A model generated the notes under the pieces. That model did not search any database, was not told the DNA's origin, and saw only the letters and a program-made list of their open reading frames with translations. Below, in pieces: positions 7,161 through 14,747 of a DNA stretch of 33,476 bases (its first letter is position 1; the number at the start of each line of letters is the position of its first letter). This DNA comes from an uncultured Dehalococcoidia bacterium. GTDB lineage: Bacteria; Chloroflexota; Dehalococcoidia; GIF9; UBA5629. The position numbers and the translations under genes are program-made. The stretch is from positions 1 to 33,476 of the forward strand of contig CAIYTC010000081.1 in the NCBI GenBank assembly GCA_903929005.1, read 5' to 3'.

Positions 7161-8528
7161 TTACCCTTTCCAGCTTTTCACCAGCGCCGGCAGGTAGGCG
7201 GGAATCTCGTTGGCATCGCCCGGACCGACGATTATCTGCCAGTCGGGCAGGGCCTCGGCCAGCTCGTTACGGATGCGGGCGACCTTGCCGGGGATGACCA
7301 GCCGCCTGTGATTGACCATTCCTTCGATGCCGCACTTCCGAATGAAGGGGGCAATGCTGTCCCCGCTGAACTTGCCCGCCGCCCAGGCGGTGAGCACGCC
7401 CAACCCGCCGGCCTCCTTCACGCACAGCCAGGCCGGCACCTTGCTCGCCTCGACCTCAGAGGCAACGATGAAATAGGTCAGGGCCCAGTTGGCGGTTATC
7501 AGCACGGGCGAGCCGGCATCGGGGTTGTTGATGGGATAAATCTTCTCCTCCATGGACATGGGTATACGCGGGTCGGTGTAGGTGTTTAACCTCTGCACCA
7601 GCAGTGGCAGGAGTGAGTGCTCATCTATATCCGAAAGGACGATAACGGCGGCATACTTGGGTATGAACATGGAGGCCAGCAGCGTCTCGCGCCGCCTATC
7701 GGAAGTCATAAAGCAGGGGAAGGCGATGGTGGGATAGCCCAACGCCCTGAAGCCCTGCTTGAGCGCCGCCCTGCGTATCAGCGTCTGGTCGCGCACGGCC
7801 GACTGCAGGTCCCTGGAGCCCGGGTCCAGCAGGATGTCCTCAAGGCCGGCTTCTTTGAGCCGTTTGGTCAGGTGTACCAGCGATTCCACACCGGCGCCTT
7901 TAACGGCCAGCACAGCCGCTTTGGCCTTCACCGCACTGATGACCTTCTCAAGATTCTGGGCAGTCACCGGGTAGAGCAGGGGCTTCCTCCCAGCGCATAA
8001 AGCGTGCGCGGCCAGCAGGGCATCGGTATCCTGGGAAATCAACATCAGGGGACAATCTACCTCGGGGAGCACTTTATTAACTATGGCCGTGAATTTCGCC
8101 GGGTCGCCCGATTTATTTTGCAGGGCCAGCAGGTCGGCCCTGAGCGTCTGGCCAACCCAGCCGAACTTCAGTTCCTTCAGCTTCCTGATCTTGCCCTCGA
8201 CCGCTTCAACAGATTCATCGTCGGCAATGAGCACGGCTATACCCGGCTGATGCACGAAAGTCTTCTCGTGGCGGTAAAGCACGGTTTCATCGCCCACCAC
8301 CAGCGCATTGGCGCCCGTGCCGATGGTGACCGGCCGGATGGGCGGGGCCAGCGCGTCCTCGAGTCCGCTCCTGACCTCAGGCGAAATATAGGGACATTTC
8401 TCAATAGCGCTACCGCCTGATGCCAGCTTCATGGCGAAGGCGAAGCAGGTGGGCAGCCCGCACTCCTTGCAGTTCTTCTTGCCGCCCTCGGGCAGCCGCT
8501 TGACTATGTCCGTACCTTTGATGGCCAA
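7161..8528 (-). CDS. acsC: Corrinoid/iron-sulfur protein large (gamma) subunit
   Basis: A 455-aa AcsC/CdhE protein. With AcsD it carries the methyl group on a corrinoid between AcsE and acetyl-CoA synthase. The N-terminus has the 4Fe-4S motif C20-x2-C23-x4-C28-x16-C45 (NCKECGLPTC...KC), used for reductive reactivation of the cobalt. A TIM-barrel follows (~60-330) and a C-terminal corrinoid-binding domain (~340-455, with KEAGGLGVLTAWAAGKFSGD). Length is normal for the family. Downstream lies the NuoE-like gene after a repeat; upstream lies acsB, separated by a 214-bp gap filled with hairpin-forming repeats. Confidence 0.95.
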   Translation of the reverse strand: MAIKGTDIVKRLPEGGKKNCKECGLPTCFAFAMKLASGGSAIEKCPYISPEVRSGLEDALAPPIRPVTIGTGANALVVGDETVLYRHEKTFVHQPGIAVLIADDESVEAVEGKIRKLKELKFGWVGQTLRADLLALQNKSGDPAKFTAIVNKVLPEVDCPLMLISQDTDALLAAHALCAGRKPLLYPVTAQNLEKVISAVKAKAAVLAVKGAGVESLVHLTKRLKEAGLEDILLDPGSRDLQSAVRDQTLIRRAALKQGFRALGYPTIAFPCFMTSDRRRETLLASMFIPKYAAVIVLSDIDEHSLLPLLVQRLNTYTDPRIPMSMEEKIYPINNPDAGSPVLITANWALTYFIVASEVEASKVPAWLCVKEAGGLGVLTAWAAGKFSGDSIAPFIRKCGIEGMVNHRRLVIPGKVARIRNELAEALPDWQIIVGPGDANEIPAYLPALVKSWKG

Positions 8529-8549
8529 CTTATACTCCTTCTATTACTT

Positions 8550-8734
8550 GTCATTGCGAGCCCTTTATCTACTGTTGCGGGCGCTCTTTAACCTCGTCAT
8601 TGCGAGCCCGAAGGGCGCGGCAATCCTTTTGCCTGACACGATGCTATAAGATTGCCGCGTCGCCTGCGGGCTCCTCGCAATGACATTATTAGGGCGGGCA
8701 CCTCGCAAAGACATTTTTGGTCGGCTCCTCGACA
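8550..8734 (-). repeat. Inverted pair of dispersed-repeat arrays between acsC and acsB
   Basis: The gap between acsB and acsC (8529-8742) is almost wholly repeat. A plus-oriented unit (8596-8625, GTCATTGCGAGCCC ending GGCAATC) faces a minus-oriented unit (8684-8650, GTCATTGCGAGGAGCCC ending GGCAATC). They form a near-palindrome of about 89 bp able to fold into a long hairpin. Outside them are further partial units at 8550-8563 (plus) and at 8716-8699 and 8734-8714 (minus). In the acs transcript this would be a strong mid-operon hairpin without a U-tract, better suited to RNA stabilisation or processing than to simple termination. Confidence 0.75.
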
Positions 8735-8742
8735 AAATACTA

Positions 8743-9972
8743 CTATACGGGGAGGCTCACCTCACCTTTGACCCAGGGATGGCCGGCGCGGTCGAGGAAG
8801 GCCACCAGTTCCTCTACGTTAGTTACATCGTTCTCCGAGGCTATTTTATTTTGCAGATCCATAGGGCAGGCATCGCGGTACATCTCCTGTATCGCCCGCG
8901 GCATCCAGACGATGCGGTACCAGCCGCCGTCTGCCTTGAGGAAGCTGGGTGAACGCAGGTATTCCAGCGCAATGCCCAGGAAGCCCTCCACCTGCCGCCC
9001 CCCGCTGGTGTCCCCGGCCAGGGCAGTGAAAGGCGACCCGATCACCGTGCCGCCCTCGAAATCGCGGTGCACGATGCCAAAGGCATCCACCTCCGGTATA
9101 TAAAAGCAGATGGCCTGGAAGCAGCCGCAGGATGTGTGCGGGTAGCCGAAGGCGCTGTGCAGGAAGACCTTGTCGTAGGCGCCCATGGACTTATCCAGCG
9201 CCAGCTTATCGGCGCCCCGGTACTCTCCCCTCACCGGGTCGATGATATCGCCCTTGGGCACGGCCTGGATGGGCCCCTCGGGGTCCATCTGGTAGGCGGC
9301 CTTGCCGTCGAACCAGTTGATAGCGCCGCAGTTGGCGATGCGCTCGGGCGTGATGCAGCAGATATGGGTGGGGGCGAAGCTCTGGCAGAGCGCACAACTG
9401 TAAAACTCCTCAACGTCAGACTCGCGCAGGCCACGTATCTTCTCGTCACGGGCACGGTACACTTTCATCGCCTCAGGCAACAATTCCTCGATCCTGGTCG
9501 GGTCGGTGATGAAGGTGACCTGTATCTTCTCGATGATATCTATCTCTGATGTGTAAAGGAATATCAATATCTCGCCCAGCGACCTGAGGGATTTCAACCC
9601 TTTGCCGAAGGATGCCTTGTTCAGCCGCATCCAGACATCCTGGCGCTGGTTCATGTGGTAAAAGCCATCTATATAGTTCAGGTAGAGGTGCAGCCGCCGC
9701 TCCAAAACGGCCTCGATGTCCCGCTCCAGCCGTGCGCCGGCGACGTGCACCAGCAGGGCGATTGGCTGGCTGCTGCCCTCCTCGATTCCGTCGATGTCCG
9801 GCCCGATGACCTCCACCTTTTCGTGCGTGACCTCGTCAGCCTGTTTAAGGGAAACCAGCTCAAACTTGGTTTTCACGTTGGGGCCGCCGAGTTCCACGCG
9901 CATATCGGTCTTGCGGATGACCTCGCCCTCGTACTGGGGCCCAATATCCACCGGGAATATTCCGTCAGCCAT
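8743..9972 (-). CDS. acsB: Acetyl-CoA synthase catalytic subunit (A-cluster), short CdhC-type
   Basis: Joins a methyl group from the corrinoid protein, CO and CoA into acetyl-CoA on a Ni-Ni-4Fe4S A-cluster. The start ATG 9972 (MADGIF) is chosen for its GGGAGAG ribosome-binding site. All six expected A-cluster cysteines are visible: C193, C196, C205 and C215 in CALCQSFAPTHIC...ANCG, and C282-G-C284 in HTSCGCF. The region around GYPHTSCGCFQAICFYIPEV is highly family-typical. At 409 aa it lacks the ~300-residue N-terminal domain that docks bacterial AcsB onto CODH, so it resembles the archaeal CdhC form. The neighbouring CODH-like subunit seems to lack its C-cluster, so the source of CO is an open question. 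Confidence 0.95.
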   Translation of the reverse strand: MADGIFPVDIGPQYEGEVIRKTDMRVELGGPNVKTKFELVSLKQADEVTHEKVEVIGPDIDGIEEGSSQPIALLVHVAGARLERDIEAVLERRLHLYLNYIDGFYHMNQRQDVWMRLNKASFGKGLKSLRSLGEILIFLYTSEIDIIEKIQVTFITDPTRIEELLPEAMKVYRARDEKIRGLRESDVEEFYSCALCQSFAPTHICCITPERIANCGAINWFDGKAAYQMDPEGPIQAVPKGDIIDPVRGEYRGADKLALDKSMGAYDKVFLHSAFGYPHTSCGCFQAICFYIPEVDAFGIVHRDFEGGTVIGSPFTALAGDTSGGRQVEGFLGIALEYLRSPSFLKADGGWYRIVWMPRAIQEMYRDACPMDLQNKIASENDVTNVEELVAFLDRAGHPWVKGEVSLPV

Positions 9973-10019
9973 AACTCTCCCGCCTTGTCTCAATAATCAA
10001 CTGCGCCATTTGACCTAAC

Positions 10020-10025
10020 ATTATA
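10020..10025 (-). promoter_or_regulatory. Possible internal promoter (-10 box) upstream of acsB
   Basis: The 90-bp gap between the CdhA-like gene and acsB has a consensus TATAAT on the minus strand, with no convincing -35 box (TTGATT is 23 bp away). It could give acsB its own transcript, but the evidence is one hexamer. Confidence 0.3.
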
Positions 10026-10062
10026 TCCGTATAAACCGTGCATATCCTAATCAAATCCCACA

Positions 10063-12150
10063 TCAATGCACCACATCATCGAGCGTTACCTGCGAGCGGT
10101 AGGTGCCGACCAGTGTGGGCAGCGACAACACCGGCTTCTCCTGCCAGCCGTTATCATTCAGATGCGCCTGCAATTCCTTCTTGAAGAAGATGGGTATATC
10201 CGAAGCCCTCCTGATGAAGAGGTGGACGTCAGCGGGCAACTTGCCGGAATACTGCTTATGCAGGCCGATGTAGTGGGTTAGCTTGGTAGCCCGGCCCTGC
10301 GGCGTATCGTTCCTGCGCAGGCATAATTTGGCCAGCGCTACGATAACAGCGCCCTTATCGGCCAGCAGGTTGATCAGGTGCTCGGGGGAGGGTTCGCCCG
10401 TATCCACAATTTGCCCGGTGCGGCCGTCCATCACGCTCCAGTCGGTTTCGCCCGGCTTGCTGAGGTAGAGCCTGCCGTATTTAATGCAGCGCGGCCCGAC
10501 GATGACCGGTATACCCAGCCGGTTGCAGCCGGTGGCCAGTGCCAGCTCCTCCTCGCCGCAGGCGCCCCAGGCCAGCCCGCAGGCGCCCACACGGTTGAGT
10601 ATGTAGTCCGCCACCACCTCGTAATTGGCCCGCAGCGGCAGCGCGGCGAAGATGCTGGCTATCTTGACAGCTGCTCCGCTGATGTGCGCGGCCGAGACGC
10701 CTGAACCAATATTTATCACGCCGCCGGCGTCGAAATCAGGCGGGTACCTCTCATAGATCGATTTCCCTTCATTATCAGTCTTAAGCGCAGCGGCGATGGC
10801 CGAATCCCCGGCCAGCACGACGATGTATTTGCGCCTGGCGAACTCCTCGGCTATGTCGGCGATATCATCTGGCGAACCCGGGTAGTTCGAACCTCCCACG
10901 ATGGCGATGACCCCGGGGATGGTACCCAGCACCAGCGGCGCTCCCACCTTCCTTATCTCGGTATCCATGACCGGGCCTCGGCCCACTCTCATCTTGCCCG
11001 CTTCGCGGCGGTCAGAACTTTGCTGCGGCGGCGCCTTGCTGCGGACCGCCGAGAGCTTCAGCGCAGCTTCCACAGCTACAGCGGCGGCCTTCCTGGGGTC
11101 GGGTAACAGAATGCCCTTCTGCTTCAGCAGTTCAATCAATATCTCCTCGGTATTCTCAGCCGACAGGTCTTCCAGGCCGTAAGCCACCGCCGCATCGGTG
11201 GCGATAAAAGCCGCTCCCGCAGCCAGGGTTTCGGCCATTATATCTGTCAACAGGTTACCCCCGCCGCACATAACCACGTCCGCGCAGCCGCAGCGCAGGA
11301 AAAACAGCAACCCCGACAGGGGCCCGGCTATTTTAGACGTGGTGCAGTAGCGCACCAGGTCATGGGCCACCGCACCCATACCAACTACCTCAATCTGGCC
11401 TTCCAGTCCGCTGTGCTTGAGGTAATCCACCAGGCAGACGGCAGAAACCGTGTCATTGCCTACCAGAAGGATAACCGGTTTCGCGGCATCGATAGAAGCC
11501 CGGCCAACCTCCGCCAGCCGGGTGTCCGCTACCGAAGAGGGGAATCCGAAGCCGGTGATGGCCGCCAGGTCGGCGGCCTCCATCACGGTGTGGGTGAGCA
11601 TTGAGGCATGCATAGCCTTGGATTCCAGATCCAAAACAGCTGTTTCGAAGCCCGTATTGGAGGATGCCAGCAGCAGGGCAAGCTGGTCCTCGATGTAACA
11701 TAATATCCTTTCCAGGTCGCCCAACGCCGCAGGCTTTATCCCCAGCACCAACCTGATATGCGGCGCCTCGATGCCCACCTTATCGCCCGGATCGATGGAA
11801 AGCTCCCTGCCCTTTACCTCCACCAGGTAATCGATGACCCTGCGTGCCTGTGCCAGTATTTTCGCCAGGCCTTCGCAGCAGGTCCGCAGCGTAAGCCGTG
11901 CTTGCATCGCCGCTGAATCCATGCCGCAGGAACCCCTGCCGCCATTTGAGAGATCGCATTCTCCGTACGTGCAGAGGTTGCACTTATCCGTGACCGGGAC
12001 GTAAAACGGTTTCCAGGTCTGCATGAGCCGGCGGTCCCAGTTCCTCAGTTCCAGGCTGCCGGGCAGCGGCGTATGCCCGACCGGCTCCCAGCCGTCGCCG
12101 GCGCGAATAAAGTCATTGGCCTCCCTGTTCTGCCTCTCATTCCTTGCCAC
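10063..12150 (-). CDS. CdhA-like CO dehydrogenase alpha-subunit homologue, apparently lacking the catalytic C-cluster
   Basis: A 695-aa protein of the archaeal-type CODH alpha (CdhA) family; GTG start with AGGAGG six bases upstream. The N-terminal motif C57-x2-C60-x4-C65-x9-C75 (CNLCTYGECD...GSCG) matches the B-cluster site. The cysteines I expect just before it for the D-cluster (FCDMCC in CdhA) are VTDKC here. At the expected C-cluster ligands I see Asn232 (GNDT, for the His of GHNP), no cysteine in GMGAVAHD (257-264), Gly420 (GGSN, for GCNN), Asp449 (AGDSA, for TGC) and Gly484 (GSGVSAAHI, for GSCV). C295 (VVMCGGG) remains. The 4Fe-4S ferredoxin insert of CdhA is absent, which explains the length of 695 instead of about 800 aa. 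The gene sits between acsD and acsB, so a structural or electron-relay role is likelier than CO oxidation. Alignment is from memory. Confidence 0.85.
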   Translation of the reverse strand: MARNERQNREANDFIRAGDGWEPVGHTPLPGSLELRNWDRRLMQTWKPFYVPVTDKCNLCTYGECDLSNGGRGSCGMDSAAMQARLTLRTCCEGLAKILAQARRVIDYLVEVKGRELSIDPGDKVGIEAPHIRLVLGIKPAALGDLERILCYIEDQLALLLASSNTGFETAVLDLESKAMHASMLTHTVMEAADLAAITGFGFPSSVADTRLAEVGRASIDAAKPVILLVGNDTVSAVCLVDYLKHSGLEGQIEVVGMGAVAHDLVRYCTTSKIAGPLSGLLFFLRCGCADVVMCGGGNLLTDIMAETLAAGAAFIATDAAVAYGLEDLSAENTEEILIELLKQKGILLPDPRKAAAVAVEAALKLSAVRSKAPPQQSSDRREAGKMRVGRGPVMDTEIRKVGAPLVLGTIPGVIAIVGGSNYPGSPDDIADIAEEFARRKYIVVLAGDSAIAAALKTDNEGKSIYERYPPDFDAGGVINIGSGVSAAHISGAAVKIASIFAALPLRANYEVVADYILNRVGACGLAWGACGEEELALATGCNRLGIPVIVGPRCIKYGRLYLSKPGETDWSVMDGRTGQIVDTGEPSPEHLINLLADKGAVIVALAKLCLRRNDTPQGRATKLTHYIGLHKQYSGKLPADVHLFIRRASDIPIFFKKELQAHLNDNGWQEKPVLSLPTLVGTYRSQVTLDDVVH

Positions 12151-12159
12151 AGCAGCCTC

Positions 12160-13065
12160 CTATAATTTGCCTTCGATGGCTTCTTTCAGCAACCTGCAAT
12201 TGTCGGGATGTCTTAAGACTAAAATGTCGGCGCCGGCCAGCAGCAGGTTCATGGCCGTGATGCTTTCCCAGAGCATGCCCTGCTCCCTGTCAGCCCTGGC
12301 CTGGTTGGTCTTCCAGCATTCACGGCCGAGGTCGGCGATGATGGGCATCTGCATGGCCATATCACCATAGACAACACCGACCTGCCGCGTACGCTCCATG
12401 ATGGTGAAACTATACTCCATTCCGTAGCCCAGCGCCGAGCTCAGCGGGTCAATAACGATCCTTTCGGGCGGGAGCTGCTTGAGCAGCTTGACGTTGAGTT
12501 CCTTCTCAAGGTTGATATCGATGGGTGTCTGGGCGATGATGCAGTGCCCGTTTTCGGCCACCGCGCGGGCGATGTCAGTATAATTCTCCTTGACCGCCGG
12601 GCCCAGCAGGAGGTTTTCTCCCCTGCAGGCCTCAGCCACAGCTACCAGCACCTCGACGTCTTTCTTATCGTCTCCACAGCCATAGACAATCAATGGCGCA
12701 TCTATTTCTTTAACCAGCCTCCTGACCAATGCAGCCGCCTCTGCAGCCGGCCTGTTGGCCCCCTGCGGGTCGGTGCTTTCAAGGTGAAGGCAGACCAGGT
12801 CGGCGCCCAGCTCCAGGCATTTCCCGGCCCACTTTAGCGGGTCGGAAACCACGTCTTGATAGGGTTCCACCGCCCATTCAGTCCAGCCGGCTGCACCGCT
12901 GTCGTCAATTTCAAGCGCGACCACCGGACGTCTGGCCGCGGCGCCCTCGAAATAATGCAGCGGCAGGATGCTTTCGCCGCCTATCTTAATGGCCTTCGGG
13001 CCCCTGCCAATGACGACCTCTTTTATCTTGCCCGTGTACGTCTCTAAGGGTGCTTTATAATCCAT
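12160..13065 (-). CDS. acsD: Corrinoid/iron-sulfur protein small (delta) subunit
   Basis: A 301-aa AcsD/CdhD protein, the TIM-barrel partner of AcsC in the methyl-carrying corrinoid/iron-sulfur protein. Family-typical stretches include ALEIDDSGAAGWTEWAVEPY (~50-69), DLVCLHLESTDPQG (~89-102), IDPLSSALGYGMEYS and VYGDMAMQMPIIADLG. Length is normal. The ATG at 13065 has an AGGAAGGT ribosome-binding site. The stop is 9 nt from the CdhA-like start, with that gene's AGGAGG between, so the two are co-translated. Confidence 0.93.
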   Translation of the reverse strand: MDYKAPLETYTGKIKEVVIGRGPKAIKIGGESILPLHYFEGAAARRPVVALEIDDSGAAGWTEWAVEPYQDVVSDPLKWAGKCLELGADLVCLHLESTDPQGANRPAAEAAALVRRLVKEIDAPLIVYGCGDDKKDVEVLVAVAEACRGENLLLGPAVKENYTDIARAVAENGHCIIAQTPIDINLEKELNVKLLKQLPPERIVIDPLSSALGYGMEYSFTIMERTRQVGVVYGDMAMQMPIIADLGRECWKTNQARADREQGMLWESITAMNLLLAGADILVLRHPDNCRLLKEAIEGKL

Positions 13066-13078
13066 AATATATACCTTC

Positions 13079-13720
13079 CTAAGAAGATTGCAGTTTATCT
13101 GACAGTTCTTGAGCTACGCTAATCTCACAGCCGATATTTGTCAATTCCCCCACTCCTTTCTCGTATATGCCTGATATGGCATCCCTGACTACTACTATTC
13201 TGAAGTCACGCTCGCTCGCCTGGTAAATGGAGGTCCTGGGACAATTAGGAAAGTTACATCCGGTGAAGGCCAGTGTATTTATGCCCTTTTCCCTGAGGAA
13301 TTTTTCCAATGTAGTTCCATAAAAGGCGCCCCAGCGGGGTTTATAAATAACAAATTCGTTCGGTGTAAGCTCCTGCATAAAACCCTTTAGAAGTCGGTCC
13401 GAATCTAATCTCAAGTTATCCGGTTTCAGTTCCTTCACCAGCTCGGCGCCATCTGATCCAGGCCTTACTGCACTGACACCGTCCTCGATACTTTTCTTTC
13501 TCACCATGTCGACATTGGAAGCGTCTTCTTTATATAACCTGACCACGTGTATAACCGGTTTAGCACATTTTCTGAATAATTCCAGTAGTTTAACCAGGTT
13601 AGGGATAATTTCCATGGTACCTTTTATTTCCAGGGGGGCGCCCGGCAAAGAAAAATCGTTCTGCACATCAATAGTGATCAGTGCCATGCTTTTATAATCA
13701 GGCCTGGTATATTCGTCCAT
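13079..13720 (-). CDS. Isochorismatase-family cysteine hydrolase
   Basis: A 213-aa hydrolase of the nicotinamidase/isochorismatase superfamily, which cleaves amides or vinyl ethers. The catalytic triad is visible: D18 (LITIDVQNDF), K127 (IYKPRWGAF) and C160 (TGCNFPNC, the position of the usual TNxC). The gene lies inside the acs cluster, 13 bp upstream of acsD and about 40 bp downstream of acsE, in the same orientation. Nothing in the acetyl-CoA pathway calls for such an enzyme, so its substrate and the reason for its position are unknown. A role in NAD salvage (nicotinamidase) is possible but not shown. Confidence 0.85.
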   Translation of the reverse strand: MDEYTRPDYKSMALITIDVQNDFSLPGAPLEIKGTMEIIPNLVKLLELFRKCAKPVIHVVRLYKEDASNVDMVRKKSIEDGVSAVRPGSDGAELVKELKPDNLRLDSDRLLKGFMQELTPNEFVIYKPRWGAFYGTTLEKFLREKGINTLAFTGCNFPNCPRTSIYQASERDFRIVVVRDAISGIYEKGVGELTNIGCEISVAQELSDKLQSS

Positions 13721-13761
13721 AAAGATACGCTGTCCGGCAGTTATTATTATGTCCCCCTCAA

Positions 13762-14640
13762 TTAAGATTCCAGCCAGGCATGCGAGTAGAGAATCTCGCC
13801 CATCAATACCCTGGCCGTCTTAACATAATCCCTGTCTTTTTCCGGGAGCCCTGCCAGATCAATGGGCGCCCTTTCCATTACTTTATATATAAGCTCTCTG
13901 ATGCCGGCCCGGCCGCCTTTATTCAATTCTATCAGCTCCGTGTCAAGCACATCGGCGATGGCTGAGTAGAGCCCACTCCTCTCCAGCATCACCATGTAGG
14001 TGCGGTTTAATATGCCCCGCAAGTTAACAGGCGTCCCGTTGGAAACATTGGAAAGGCCGACTACCGATTTTACGCCGGGCAGCAGGTCAGGCAATATCTT
14101 GATAAATTCCAGCGCCTCGCGCACCTGCCTCTGATCGGCGCTGACCGGCAGTATGATGGGGTCAACCCAGATATCTTCGTTGGGGATGCCCAGGCCATTG
14201 GCATAAGCCACGGTTTCCAAGATGCTCTCCGCGCGGGAATCAACATCGGGCGGGCAGCCCCTGTCAGTGATCACAGAGATAATAACCCGGGTGTTATATT
14301 TAACCGCCAGCGGCATCATATGCTGCCTGCTTTCGGCCCTGGCCGAAGCCGAGTTCAGCAGCGGCCTCTGTTGGCACAGCTTGAGGCCCGCCTCCATGGC
14401 AAGCGGGTTCATGGTATCCAGCGAAATGGGCAAATCGGTAACTTCCTGTACCGTATTCACCAGCCGGGAGGCAACTTCCTGCGGCTCCTTGCGGGCCGGG
14501 CCGAGGTTGAGGTCGAGGTAGTCAGCCCCGGCTGCTGCCTGGGCGCGGGCAAGCTCCTGGATAGGCCCGGCGTCCCTGTTACTGACAGCGTCGCTGACGA
14601 CTTTTGAGATGATGTGGATACTTTCGCCTATTAATATCAT
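13762..14640 (-). CDS. acsE: Methyltetrahydrofolate:corrinoid/iron-sulfur protein methyltransferase
   Basis: A 292-aa pterin-binding TIM-barrel enzyme that transfers the methyl of methyl-THF to the cobalt of AcsC/AcsD, linking the folate branch to acetyl-CoA synthesis. Family features are the N-terminal ILIGESIH, ADYLDLNLGP (39-48), LPISLDTMNP, VIISVITDRGCPP, and VVGLSNVSNG with the pterin-contacting Asn. Length is close to the usual ~260-290. It is the first gene of the minus-strand acs cluster. A short sequence resembling the dispersed repeat (CGTCTTTGCGC, 14656-14646) lies just before the start, and no strong Shine-Dalgarno sequence is seen. Confidence 0.93.
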   Translation of the reverse strand: MILIGESIHIISKVVSDAVSNRDAGPIQELARAQAAAGADYLDLNLGPARKEPQEVASRLVNTVQEVTDLPISLDTMNPLAMEAGLKLCQQRPLLNSASARAESRQHMMPLAVKYNTRVIISVITDRGCPPDVDSRAESILETVAYANGLGIPNEDIWVDPIILPVSADQRQVREALEFIKILPDLLPGVKSVVGLSNVSNGTPVNLRGILNRTYMVMLERSGLYSAIADVLDTELIELNKGGRAGIRELIYKVMERAPIDLAGLPEKDRDYVKTARVLMGEILYSHAWLES

Positions 14641-14735
14641 GGCTTGCGCAAAGACGTTTAAATCAGGGGAATTCTAACATCGATTGCATATAGCGGGCAA
14701 GCATAAAATCAACATCCGGCAGGTTAAAAATAGCG

Positions 14736-14741
14736 TATAAT
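14736..14741 (+). promoter_or_regulatory. -10 box of rnhA, probable leaderless transcript
   Basis: A consensus TATAAT ends six bases before the rnhA ATG (14748), placing the expected transcription start at or next to the start codon. TTGCCCC precedes the ATG, with no Shine-Dalgarno sequence. No good -35 box is visible. Confidence 0.5.
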
Positions 14742-14747
14742 TGCCCC

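Noticed and set aside
10063-12150. Simple pseudogenisation of cdhA
   Set aside because: The frame is open over 695 codons, has an ideal ribosome-binding site and keeps conserved segments such as the B-cluster motif; decay would have produced stops or frameshifts.
14646-14656. Repeat copy at the acsE start
   Set aside because: Only about 11 bp resemble the repeat unit, too little to call; mentioned only in the acsE entry.
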